From Saccharothrix espanaensis DSM 44229 (GTDB lineage: Bacteria; Actinomycetota; Actinomycetes; Mycobacteriales; Pseudonocardiaceae): DNA of 64,000 nt. The notes beneath the pieces are model-generated. The model did not search any database, was not told where the DNA came from, and saw only the letters and a list, made by a program, of their open reading frames with translations. The translations under genes were made by a program, and so were the position numbers. The stretch is from positions 8,071,501-8,135,500 of the forward strand of contig NC_019673.1 in NCBI RefSeq assembly GCF_000328705.1, in the 5' to 3' direction. Position 1 is the stretch's first letter. Every line of letters begins with the position of its first letter. Positions 8,492 to 16,505 of the stretch are shown here, in pieces.

Positions 8492-9474
8492 GCCTCAAAC
8501 AACGCCTGTTCGGCGCGAACACCCTGTGGATCGCCCTGGTGCTGCTGGTCCTGGTCGCCGTGTTCGGCGCGATCCGCCCCGACGCCGTCCTGACCACGTT
8601 CACCCTCCAGACCACCCTCGTCGAGACGAGCGTGCTCCTGGTGCTCGCGGTCGGCATGACGTTCGTGATCATCACCTCCGGCATCGACCTGTCCGTGGGG
8701 TCGGTGCTGGTCTTCTCCGGCGTCACCTCGGCCATGACGATGAACGCCGTCAACGACGGCAACGCCACAACCGCGGGCTGGGGCACCGTCCTGATAGGAC
8801 TCATCGCGGCCCTTCTCGCCGGCGCGGCCTGGGGCCTGCTGAACGGCCTCCTGGTGGCCAAGACCGGCATCCCGCCGCTCATCGTCACCCTGGGCTCGTT
8901 CGGCGCGGCCCTGGGCGCGGGCCAACTGCTGTCCAACGGGTCCAACGTCAGCGGCGTGCCCGACGTGCTGGGCAACACGCTCGGCACCGGCACCTGGTTC
9001 GGCGTGCCCAACCTGGTCATCCTCGCCGCCGTGGTGACCGCCATCGGCGCGCTGGTCCTGTCCACCACCAGGTTCGGCCGGCACACCTACGCCCTCGGCT
9101 CGAACGAGGAGGCCGCCCGCCGGGTCGGCATCGGCGTCACCGGCCACCTGGTCAAGGTCTACCTGCTGGCGGGCACCCTGGCCGGGCTCGCCGGCTTCAT
9201 GGCGCTGGCGTACTTCCGGGTCGCGTCCATCACCGGGCACGACACGGACAACCTGAACGCCATCGCGGGCGTGGTGCTCGGCGGCACCAGCCTGTTCGGC
9301 GGCGCGGGGTCGGTCGTCGGCACGGTGCTCGGCGTGTTCATCCCCGCCGTGCTGCGCAAGGGATTCGTGATCGTCAGCGTGAACGTGTACTGGCAGCCGG
9401 TCGCGGTGGCCATCGTCCTGGTGGCCGCCGTCTGGTTCGACCAGTCGCGGCGAAGGGCGCGCAACCAACGTTAG
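8488..9474 (+). CDS. Sugar ABC transporter permease
   Basis: 328 aa hydrophobic protein with about nine to ten membrane segments, of the ribose/xylose/fructose permease family. Family signatures include TFVIITSGIDLSVGSVLVFS (residues about 55-75), LLVAKTGIPPLIVTLGSF, and GVVLGGTSLFGGAGSVVGTV near residue 270. Start overlaps the ATPase stop by 4 bp, and the lipoprotein gene follows 19 bases later. Confidence 0.93.
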   Translation: MSLKQRLFGANTLWIALVLLVLVAVFGAIRPDAVLTTFTLQTTLVETSVLLVLAVGMTFVIITSGIDLSVGSVLVFSGVTSAMTMNAVNDGNATTAGWGTVLIGLIAALLAGAAWGLLNGLLVAKTGIPPLIVTLGSFGAALGAGQLLSNGSNVSGVPDVLGNTLGTGTWFGVPNLVILAAVVTAIGALVLSTTRFGRHTYALGSNEEAARRVGIGVTGHLVKVYLLAGTLAGLAGFMALAYFRVASITGHDTDNLNAIAGVVLGGTSLFGGAGSVVGTVLGVFIPAVLRKGFVIVSVNVYWQPVAVAIVLVAAVWFDQSRRRARNQR

Positions 9475-9493
9475 GCGAGAGGTTGGGGAGACC

Positions 9494-10462
9494 ATGTCAA
9501 CGAGGACAGTTGCCCTGCTCGGAGCGGCCCTGCTGCTGACCGCGTGCGGCGGCGGGGGCCAGATCGGCGACACCGGGGGCACCGGCGACGCCAAGAAGAT
9601 GGTGCTGATACCCGGCGTCGCCGCCGAACCGTTCTACATCTCCATGGAGTGCGGTTTCCGCGAGGCGGCGAAGGCCCTGGGCTACGAGGTCGACGTCCAG
9701 GCACCGGCGAAGTTCGACTCCACGCTGCAAACCCCGATCGTGACCGGTGTGCTGGCCAACAAGCCCGGCGCGGTGCTGATCGCCCCGACCGACGACAAGG
9801 CCATGGCCGGCCCCGTGAAGCAGCTCAAGGACGCCGGCATCAAGGTCGTCGAGGTCGACACCAAGCTGGAGGACACCTCGATCGCCGCGTCCACCGTCTC
9901 CTCCGACAACGAGCAGGGCGGCCAACTCGCCGCGCAGACGCTCGCCAAGCTCGCCCAGGACAAGCCGGGCAGCGTCCTGGTCCTCAACACCAAGGCCGGC
10001 ACCTCCACGACGGACGCCCGCGCCAAGGGCTTCGAGGACGAGATCAAGAAGTTCCCGAACCTGAAGTACGTCGGTCAGCAGTACACCGACAACGAGCCGG
10101 ACCAGGCCGCGTCGAAGGTGACCGCGACGCTCGCCGCGAACCCAGACCTGATCGGCGTGTTCGCCACCAACCTCAACACCGGCGAGGGCGCGGCGACCGG
10201 CCTGCGCAACGCGGGCAAGACCGGCGTGGTCAACCTGATCGGCTTCGACGCCAGCCCCAAGCAGGTCGAGGACCTGCGCGGCGGCGCGGTGCAGGCGCTG
10301 ATCGCCCAGGACCCGGCCGCCATCGGCCGGATCGGCGTCGAGCAGGCCGTCGCCGCCATCGAGGGCAAACCCGGCAAGCGCGACATCGAGACCACCCTGC
10401 TCGCGCTCACCAAGGCCGACATGGACGCCAACGAGAAGTACTTCTACAAGCAGAAGTGCTGA
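9494..10462 (+). CDS. Sugar ABC transporter substrate-binding lipoprotein
   Basis: 322 aa. The signal sequence MSTRTVALLGAALLLTACGG ends in a lipobox (LTAC), so the mature protein is anchored outside the membrane. The remainder is a type I periplasmic binding fold of the ribose-binding class: KKMVLIPGVAAEPFYISMEC, a middle region with GSVLVLNTKAGTSTTDARAKG, and VVNLIGFDASPKQVEDLRGG near the end. It is the last gene of the operon, an order (ATPase, permease, binding protein) opposite to many operons of this family. A strong hairpin follows the stop. Confidence 0.93.
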   Translation: MSTRTVALLGAALLLTACGGGGQIGDTGGTGDAKKMVLIPGVAAEPFYISMECGFREAAKALGYEVDVQAPAKFDSTLQTPIVTGVLANKPGAVLIAPTDDKAMAGPVKQLKDAGIKVVEVDTKLEDTSIAASTVSSDNEQGGQLAAQTLAKLAQDKPGSVLVLNTKAGTSTTDARAKGFEDEIKKFPNLKYVGQQYTDNEPDQAASKVTATLAANPDLIGVFATNLNTGEGAATGLRNAGKTGVVNLIGFDASPKQVEDLRGGAVQALIAQDPAAIGRIGVEQAVAAIEGKPGKRDIETTLLALTKADMDANEKYFYKQKC

Positions 10463-10467
10463 CGCCG

Positions 10468-10500
10468 ACGCCTGAGCCGGCCCGAACCCGGCTCAGGCGT
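10468..10500. terminator. Bidirectional hairpin terminator
   Basis: A perfect 13-bp stem (ACGCCTGAGCCGG / CCGGCTCAGGCGT) with a 7-base loop lies between the converging sugar operon and the hypothetical gene at 10493, and includes that gene's stop codon. No U-tract, as is common in actinobacteria. Confidence 0.75.
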
Positions 10501-11497
10501 CCAGGTACTTGTTGGCCAGCTCGGAGTACTCCTTCTCCAGGTCGTCGGCCAGGTACGCCACGTACGCCCAGGGCACGTCGTGCACGTGGTCGCGCATCCC
10601 GATCAGGTGCCGACGGGCCCGCGGCGCGTCGTCGGCCAGCGCGAACGCCGCCGCGAACAGGTTGTGCGCCTGCAACGACCGCGGGTGCGCCCGTCCCGGC
10701 GCGGCCTCCCAGCGGTCCGCCGCCTGCGCGATCTCGTCCCGCACCCGGCTGAAGTAGCGCAGCTTCAACGTGGCGATCTTCAACGCGCTGCGCGCCTGCA
10801 CGGCCTCCTCGAACTGCTCCAGGAAGATCTCGAAGTGCGCCAGCGGCAGCATCGCCACCACCGGGTCGCCCGGCTCCGAGGCGTCGACGCTGCCGTGCGC
10901 GAACGCCATCATCTCCTCCGCCGACCCGCCCCACTTCGCCGCGAGGATCTGCAACCGGGTCCAGTGCGCGGGGTAGAGGGAGGGGCACCGGGCCACGATC
11001 TCCCGCCACACCTCGTCCTTCTGGTCGCGGTCCACCTGGAGGCCCAGCCCGGCGGTCTGCAGCTGCGCCCACGGCACCGCGTCCCGGGGCAGCAGCTTGG
11101 CGGCCTCGTGCAGCGGCCCGACGGCCTTGCGCAACGTGCCGAAGAAGACCTTGAACCGGTCCTTGCCGACGCTGTCGGCGCGCCCGGACCCCCGGATCGC
11201 CCAGGCCTCCCGGATGAACGCCGTGCCCGCGAGCAGCCACAGGTCCGGGTCCGAGTTGGTCTTGGCGAGTTCGAGCAGCTCGTCCGCGTGCCCGATGGCG
11301 TGCTCGCCCAGCACCTCGACCCGCAACGCCCGCCGCTCGGGCTCGTCCCGGCACTCGGCCAGCACGGTCGTGGCCGCGCGCAGGTGCCCCGCGTCCATCT
11401 CCTCGGCCGCGATGTCCAGGATCGCGTCGTCGTAGGTGTGGTCGCGCACCACCTCACGGGCGACCGCCGCGGGCCGCTTCCTCCGGAAAATCCCCAC
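10493..11497 (-). CDS. Hypothetical alpha-helical repeat-like protein
   Basis: 334 aa, cytoplasmic, family not recognised. The start chosen is GTG 11497, giving VGIFRRKRPAAVAREVV. A longer open frame upstream would translate a sequence unlike a protein. The rest is helical with many Ala, Leu and Glu and spaced aromatic residues (AAEEMDAGHLRAATTVLAEC, VPWAYVAYLADDLEKEY), which suggests TPR-like helical repeats. No catalytic motif seen. It stands alone between converging and diverging neighbours. Confidence 0.75.
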   Translation of the reverse strand: MGIFRRKRPAAVAREVVRDHTYDDAILDIAAEEMDAGHLRAATTVLAECRDEPERRALRVEVLGEHAIGHADELLELAKTNSDPDLWLLAGTAFIREAWAIRGSGRADSVGKDRFKVFFGTLRKAVGPLHEAAKLLPRDAVPWAQLQTAGLGLQVDRDQKDEVWREIVARCPSLYPAHWTRLQILAAKWGGSAEEMMAFAHGSVDASEPGDPVVAMLPLAHFEIFLEQFEEAVQARSALKIATLKLRYFSRVRDEIAQAADRWEAAPGRAHPRSLQAHNLFAAAFALADDAPRARRHLIGMRDHVHDVPWAYVAYLADDLEKEYSELANKYLDA

Positions 11498-11626
11498 GCT
11501 TCCGACCTTACTTTCCCCGGGCAGCAACCGGCCTAGTTCTTTCGTAGACCCGAACGCCAGCCTTTCTGCGCTTGTCGTCCACCCCACCACACCGATGAGG
11601 TGGTGGCACGACTGGAGGGGGACTTC

Positions 11627-13138
11627 ATGCGCAAAGCAGTGTTGGCCGTGTCCGCCGTCGCCCTGGTGGCGACGCTCCCGGCGGTGGCACAAGCTCAAGA
11701 GCAGGACCAACGCACCCCGCTGCACGCCCAGAGCATCGCGTGGGCACCGTGCACCGACATTCCCGCACCGAACCTGGAGTGCGGCACGTACAAGGCGCCG
11801 CTGGACTGGCGCAACGTCGGCAACGGCAAGACGATCACCGTCGCCGTCAGCCGCCTCAAGCCCCGATCAGGCAAGGTCAGGGGCAGCGTGCTGACCAACC
11901 CCGGCGGCCCCGGCGGCCCGGGACGCACCCTGCCGCTGCTCTACCAGAGCCGGTCGAAGCTGGTGGACAACTTCGAGATCATCGGCATCGACCCGCGCGG
12001 CACCGGCACCAGCACCAACGTGACCTGCGCCAACGTCGACTTCCTCAGCGTGGCGGACCCGCGTGACCGCAGCCGGGCGAACGTGGAGCTGATCTACGAC
12101 GCGGCCGAGCTCCAAGCCGCCGCGTGCCAGCGCAACTCGGGTGAGTTCGGCAAGGTCGTCAACACCGAGCAGACGGTCAAGGACCTCGACCTGCTGCGCC
12201 ACCTGCTCGGCCGCGACAAGATCAACTGGATCGGCTACTCCGGCGGCACGTGGATGGGCGCGTACTACGCGACCTACTTCCCGCACCGCGTGGACAAGTT
12301 CGTGCTCGACTCGAACACCGAGTTCACCACCACGTTCCAGGACATCTTCGACGAGTTCGGCCGCGGCTTCGAACGCCGGTTCCGGGTCGACTTCCTGCCG
12401 TGGGTGGCGAAGTACGACAGCCTCTACCACCTGGGCACGACGGCCGAGCAGGTGCGCCGGAAGTACGAGGAGACCCGCGCGCGCCTGGCGGACAACCCGA
12501 TCCAGCGCCCCGACGGCACGATCTTCAACGGCGTCACGCTGGACCTCGTGCTCGTGCGGGCGCAGTACAGCAAGACCGAGTTCCCGGACGCGGCGAAGAC
12601 GCTCTCGGAACTGAGCAACCCCACCGTGACCACGGCGGCAGCCGACGTCCGCTACCCGGACGCGACCAACGCGACGCTGTACAGCGTCGCGTGCAACGAC
12701 ACGAAGTTCCAGGGAGGCCGGGACCACCTGGCCAGGGAAGCGAACCGCCTGGGCAAGCAGTACCCGCTGATCGGCTCGTACCAACTGCTCGCCCCGTGCG
12801 CGTTCTGGAACCGCCCACCCCTGCACCTGAAGACGCCGACCGGCAAGGGCGTCCCGCCGATCCTGATGGTCCAATCGGTCCGCGACCCGGCGACCCCCGT
12901 CGAGGGAGCGCAGCGCGCCCACGAGAAGTTCGCGGGCTCCCGCCTGCTCACCGTGACCGACGAGGGCGACCACGGCATCTACGGTTTCGGCAACCAGTGC
13001 GTGGACAACGTGGTGGAATCGTTCATCGTGGACGGGAAAGTCCCCACAAAGGACCTGACCTGCAAGGGAACCCCCCTCCCAGACCCGACAAAGCCCACGA
13101 TCAACACCCGGAACCACCTCCCCTTCAACTGGCTCTGA
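11627..13138 (+). CDS. Secreted alpha/beta hydrolase, tripeptidyl aminopeptidase-like
   Basis: 503 aa. ATG 11627 has GGAGGGG six bases upstream and yields a Sec signal peptide (MRKAVLAVSAVALVATLPAV, cleavage near AQAQ). The mature protein resembles the Streptomyces SlpD/TAP peptidase group: oxyanion region VLTNPGGPGGPG, nucleophile elbow WIGYSGGTW (Ser about residue 206), acid loop VQSVRDPATPVEGA and the final His in DEGDHGIYG. These enzymes remove tripeptides or act on small esters outside the cell. The exact substrate cannot be told from sequence. Confidence 0.88.
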   Translation: MRKAVLAVSAVALVATLPAVAQAQEQDQRTPLHAQSIAWAPCTDIPAPNLECGTYKAPLDWRNVGNGKTITVAVSRLKPRSGKVRGSVLTNPGGPGGPGRTLPLLYQSRSKLVDNFEIIGIDPRGTGTSTNVTCANVDFLSVADPRDRSRANVELIYDAAELQAAACQRNSGEFGKVVNTEQTVKDLDLLRHLLGRDKINWIGYSGGTWMGAYYATYFPHRVDKFVLDSNTEFTTTFQDIFDEFGRGFERRFRVDFLPWVAKYDSLYHLGTTAEQVRRKYEETRARLADNPIQRPDGTIFNGVTLDLVLVRAQYSKTEFPDAAKTLSELSNPTVTTAAADVRYPDATNATLYSVACNDTKFQGGRDHLAREANRLGKQYPLIGSYQLLAPCAFWNRPPLHLKTPTGKGVPPILMVQSVRDPATPVEGAQRAHEKFAGSRLLTVTDEGDHGIYGFGNQCVDNVVESFIVDGKVPTKDLTCKGTPLPDPTKPTINTRNHLPFNWL

Positions 13139-13143
13139 CAAAA

Positions 13144-13169
13144 GCGGCCCGCCGCACCCGGCGGGCCGC
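13144..13169. terminator. Hairpin terminator after the secreted peptidase
   Basis: Perfect 11-bp GC stem (GCGGCCCGCCG / CGGCGGGCCGC) with a CACC loop, five bases after the stop codon of the hydrolase gene. Confidence 0.75.
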
Positions 13170-13192
13170 GATCAAAAAAGACCCCCGCCCGA

Positions 13193-13315
13193 GTGTTCTC
13201 CCCGTATGGCCTGCGCGCAGCGAACCATGGTTTTCCGGGGGGTGCAAGCACGCTTTTCGCTTGCACCCCCCGGAAAACCATGGTTGTCTCCGACCGGGCC
13301 ATACGGGGAGAACAC
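13193..13315. repeat. Structured intergenic element, copy A
   Basis: Nested inverted repeats. The outer stem is 19 bp (13193-13211 with 13297-13315); the inner stem is 27 bp and perfect (13223-13249 with 13259-13285) around a 9-base loop, ACGCTTTTC. Between the stems are the asymmetric unpaired strands TGCGCGCAGCG and GTCTCCGACCG. Copy B at 52173-52306 has the same plan and the same inner conserved segments, but other stem sequences. It lies between two convergent genes. Short open frames inside it are on both strands and are probably not genes. Whether it acts as RNA or DNA is unknown. Confidence 0.9.
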
Positions 13316-13588
13316 GAGGCTCTTCCCTCCCCCGGAGGCCTGCCCAGCGGCGAGCGTCGCTTTTATCTTTTCTTCCCTCCCACCCAGAACACCCACCCAA
13401 TGCCCTGACCTGCCCCAACGCAGGAACTCCCAGCACAGCCGCGATCACAGGCGCGGCCGCCGGCCCCCATCTCAATTATCCCACAGGACACCGACACCAG
13501 GCCGCCGCCAGCTCCCGGCAGCTCGACCACCCCGCCGAAACCGCCCCCACTGCCGCAACCAGATCCCGAAAGCCCCCGACCGCCGCAG
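13316..13588. other. C-rich intergenic stretch after copy A
   Basis: Together with the terminator and copy A this fills the 450-bp gap between the peptidase and devR stops. It holds a pyrimidine-rich patch (13370-13382) and short near-repeats around 13560-13610 ending at the devR stop codon (AGATCCCGAAAGCCCCCGAC and a similar AGATTCCGGAGGCTCCCGAC). No gene is supported. Confidence 0.6.
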
Positions 13589-14242
13589 TCAGATTCCGGA
13601 GGCTCCCGACTGTCGTCGTCGGGCCGCGTACACCCCGGCTTCGGTCCTCCGGTCGAACCCCAGTTTGTGCAGCAACGACGAGACGTAGTTCTTCACCGTC
13701 TTCTCGGCCAGGTACAGCCGGGCCGCGATCTGCCGGTTGGTCAACCCCTCGGCGATCAGATCCAGGATTCGACGCTCCTGAGGGCTCAAGGCGGCGTAGC
13801 GCGGGTCTTCCACCGGCCCGCCCCGCAGCCGCTGCAACACCGTCGCCGTCACCCCGGAGTGCAGCAGCGACCCGCCCCCGGCCAGCGTCCGGATCGCCGA
13901 CACCAGATCATTTCCGGAGACCTGCTTCAGCATGTACCCGGCGGCTCCGGCCATGATCGCGCCGAACAGCGCTTCGTCGTCCGAGTACGACGTCAGCATC
14001 AGGCACGCCGGCGGCGGTTGGACGCTGGACCGGATCTCGCGGCACACCGTGACCCCGTCGCCGTCGGGCAGTCGGACGTCGATCACCGCCACGTCGGGCC
14101 GGTGCAGCGCGGCGGCCGACACCGCCGCGGCGGCGCTCTCCGCCTCCGCCACCACCTCGATGTCGGATTCCACGGCGAGCAGTTGCTGGAGGCCGCGCCG
14201 GACGATCTCGTGATCGTCGACGAGCAGCACCGAGATGGACAT
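13589..14242 (-). CDS. devR: DevR/NarL-type response regulator
   Basis: 217 aa. Receiver domain at the N-terminus with acidic pocket VDDHEIV, phospho-acceptor Asp in VAVIDVRLPDGDG (about residue 54), Thr/Ser in MLTSYSD and Lys in GYMLKQV. The C-terminal LuxR-type helix-turn-helix reads LSPQERRILDLIAEGLTNRQ and ends with KTVKNYVSSLLHKLG, a close match to mycobacterial DevR/DosR. ATG 14242 is preceded by AGGGG. The kinase gene is just upstream on the same strand, 11 bp away, so the two are one operon. By homology it would control a dormancy or hypoxia regulon. Confidence 0.92.
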   Translation of the reverse strand: MSISVLLVDDHEIVRRGLQQLLAVESDIEVVAEAESAAAAVSAAALHRPDVAVIDVRLPDGDGVTVCREIRSSVQPPPACLMLTSYSDDEALFGAIMAGAAGYMLKQVSGNDLVSAIRTLAGGGSLLHSGVTATVLQRLRGGPVEDPRYAALSPQERRILDLIAEGLTNRQIAARLYLAEKTVKNYVSSLLHKLGFDRRTEAGVYAARRRQSGASGI

Positions 14243-14253
14243 GAACCCCTCCC

Positions 14254-15816
14254 CTACCCCGATACCAACGGCACGGACCACGTCACCGTTACGCCCTTGC
14301 CCACTTCCGAGTGCACCTCGCAGGTACCGTCCCACCGCGCCGCCCGCGCGGCCATGTTGACCAGACCGCCGGTGTGCCGGGCCCGGCCGGTCGGCAGACC
14401 GTCGCCGTCGTCGGTCACCACGAGCCGCAGTTCGGTGGCGTCCCGGTCGACCTCCACCTGCACCTGCACCTTGCGCGCCGACGCGTGCCGCGCCGCGTTG
14501 GCCAGCGCCTCGCGCAACGTGGCCAGCAGGTCCGGCCGCACGTGGTCGGGCACCAGGGAGTCGATCGGCCCGTCCGCCGCGAGCGCCGGCTCGAACCCGA
14601 GCAGCCGACTGGAGTCCTGCACCACCCGCATCAGCTGGACCCGCAACGACGCCGACCCGGCCGGCGGCTCCTGCAACGAGAAGATCGTCCGCCGGATCTC
14701 CCGGATCGTCTGGTCGACCTCGCTCACGAAGTCCGCCAGCCGCTCGACCACCAGCGGCTGCTCGACCAGCCCGTTCAACCCCTGCAACCCCAGTCCGAGC
14801 CCGAACAGCCGCTGCACCACCAGGTCGTGCAGGTCGCGGGCGATCCGGTCGCGGTCCTCCAGCACCGCCAACCGCCGGCCGGCCCCGGTCGCCCGGGTGA
14901 ACTCCAGGATCAGCGCGGCCTGCCGGGCGAACGACTCGACCAGCGCCACGTCCGACGCGTCGAACACCCGGTGGTCACGGGCCCGCGCCACCATCAGCAC
15001 GCCGAGGATCCGCTCGCCGGCCGCCAGCGGCACGATCACCACCGGCCCGATCCGGTCGAAGTGGCCGGGCAGGCCGTCCAGCACCTTCGTCCGACCGGTC
15101 GCGTAGACCTCGCGGCTGGCGCTGCCCTCCCGGGACACGGTGAACCCGCGCAGCTCGCCGTCCATCACCCGGACCGCCAGCTCGCCTTGCGCGTCGGGCA
15201 GCGCGAGGACGGCGTTGACGCCGTCCGCCGCCAGCCGTGCCCGGACCGCCACCAGCCGCAGCGAGTCCCGGTCCGGTGTTCCGGTGAGCAGCGCGTTGGT
15301 CACCTCGTTGGACGCCCGCAGCCACACCTCGCGCTGCCGCGACTGCTCGTAGAGCCGGGCGTTCTCGATCGCGATGCCGGCCGCCGCCGCGACGGCCACG
15401 ACGACCTCGTGGTCGGCGCGGGTGAAGTCGGCCCCGTTCTCCTTGTCGGTCAGGTAGAGGTTCCCGAACACCTCGCCGCGCACGTGCACGGGCACGCCCA
15501 GGAACCCCGGCGCGGCCGGGTCGAACGCCATGCCGTCGAACTCCGTGCGGTGCGGCTCGTCGCCGTAGGTGAACTCCAGCAGCTGCCGGTTCGGCCCGAC
15601 GACGGCCAGCGCGCCGTACCGCGCGCCGACCAGTCCGCACGACGACTCCACGATCCGGCGCAGCACGTCCGGCAGGGACAGGTCACTGGCCAGCGACACC
15701 ACGGCACCGAGCAGCCGGTGCATCCGCTCCTGCGAGCCGAGCACTTCGGCGGTCCGGTCGGTCAGCTCGCGCAACAGCCCGTCCAGGCGCGCGTTCGGAT
15801 CCGGGGAACCAGGCAC
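14254..15816 (-). CDS. devS: DevS/DosS-type sensor histidine kinase, shortened first GAF domain
   Basis: 520 aa from GTG 15816 (GGAGGG seven bases upstream; a TTG one codon earlier is the alternative). Order: N-terminal helix, GAF-A (about 45-180), GAF-B (about 200-330), HisKA_3 phospho-acceptor RDRIARDLHDLVVQRLFGLG (His about 347) and an HATPase domain with TDDGDGLPTG. In GAF-A the strand LLEFTYGDEP passes within about 15 residues to FLGVPVHVRGEVFGNLYLTD. Mycobacterial DevS/DosS have several dozen residues there, including the haem-ligating His region. The redox/gas sensing of classical DevS may therefore be absent. Cytoplasmic, no membrane segments. Confidence 0.9.
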   Translation of the reverse strand: MPGSPDPNARLDGLLRELTDRTAEVLGSQERMHRLLGAVVSLASDLSLPDVLRRIVESSCGLVGARYGALAVVGPNRQLLEFTYGDEPHRTEFDGMAFDPAAPGFLGVPVHVRGEVFGNLYLTDKENGADFTRADHEVVVAVAAAAGIAIENARLYEQSRQREVWLRASNEVTNALLTGTPDRDSLRLVAVRARLAADGVNAVLALPDAQGELAVRVMDGELRGFTVSREGSASREVYATGRTKVLDGLPGHFDRIGPVVIVPLAAGERILGVLMVARARDHRVFDASDVALVESFARQAALILEFTRATGAGRRLAVLEDRDRIARDLHDLVVQRLFGLGLGLQGLNGLVEQPLVVERLADFVSEVDQTIREIRRTIFSLQEPPAGSASLRVQLMRVVQDSSRLLGFEPALAADGPIDSLVPDHVRPDLLATLREALANAARHASARKVQVQVEVDRDATELRLVVTDDGDGLPTGRARHTGGLVNMAARAARWDGTCEVHSEVGKGVTVTWSVPLVSG

Positions 15817-15903
15817 CAACCCACCCTCCAGCAGGAAGGTCCCGAGGTTATCCCCTCACCTCACCCACCGCGACGGGCCTCGCCCCTCCCCCACCTCACC
15901 CAG

Positions 15904-15988
15904 CACCCACCCCGGCAACACCCACCCGGCAGCACCCAGCCGGCGGCACCCAGCCGGCGGCACCCACCCGGCAGCACCCACCGAGCAG
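15904..15988. repeat. 14-bp tandem array after a stop codon
   Basis: Six units of consensus CACCCASCCGGCRG (the first unit is 15 bp) stand head to tail, directly downstream of the stop of the minus-strand gene at 15997. The transcript of that gene would carry a G-rich tail with repeated GGG runs. 14 bp is not a multiple of three, so it is not coding. Confidence 0.85.
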
Positions 15989-15996
15989 GACCCACT

Positions 15997-16395
15997 TCAC
16001 GGGATCCGCCGACCGGACAGGACTTCCAGCGCCACCACCAGGTACCGGTCCCGCTGCCCGACCCCGCGCGACGCCAGCGGCAGTTCGCGCAGCCGGGCCA
16101 GCACCACCTCGTCGTCGACCTCGCTGACGTGTCCGACCGCCATCACCGACCACCCCCGCGACAGGTCGGCGGCCACCTCGTCGATCTGGAACGCCACGAT
16201 CGTGTCCCGCGCGACCAGCGTGGAACTGCCCTCGGGGACCCGCAGCACCACCGACTCCCCGTCCACCACGTACACGACGGGGTGCACGACCGGCAGCGCC
16301 TGGTCGGTGTAGACCAACCTCCCGACGGCCATCGTGCCCAGCAGTCTCAGGCACTCCTCGCGGGAGAGCACCTGGAGTCCCACGGAGTCGTACAT
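15997..16395 (-). CDS. Pyridoxamine 5'-phosphate oxidase-like flavin-binding split-barrel protein
   Basis: 132 aa. Small split-barrel protein: CLRLLGTMAVGRLVYTDQALP at the N-terminus, HPVVYVVDGESVVLRVPEGS, DTIVAFQIDEV and GWSVMAVGHVSEV, all typical of the FMN- or F420-binding PPOX-like family common in actinobacteria. Such genes are often members of DevR-type dormancy regulons, and this one lies close to devRS. That link is suggestive only. The enzyme's substrate is unknown. Confidence 0.85.
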   Translation of the reverse strand: MYDSVGLQVLSREECLRLLGTMAVGRLVYTDQALPVVHPVVYVVDGESVVLRVPEGSSTLVARDTIVAFQIDEVAADLSRGWSVMAVGHVSEVDDEVVLARLRELPLASRGVGQRDRYLVVALEVLSGRRIP

Positions 16396-16505
16396 CGCAC
16401 CTCTTCATCCCCCAGTTGCCGGACTAAGACGTTCGGCTCTGTGATCGTCCTTGCCTAGAGTCGGAAGTCCCGGCTTCGACTTCGCACTCGGATGGGGGAT
16501 TTCCG

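Noticed and set aside
13193-13475. Short open frames on both strands over copy A (Arg/Pro/Gly-rich peptides of 70-116 residues)
   Set aside because: They are translations of the inverted repeat in several frames, have no start signals and would be nearly palindromic in sequence. Best read as artefacts of the structured element.
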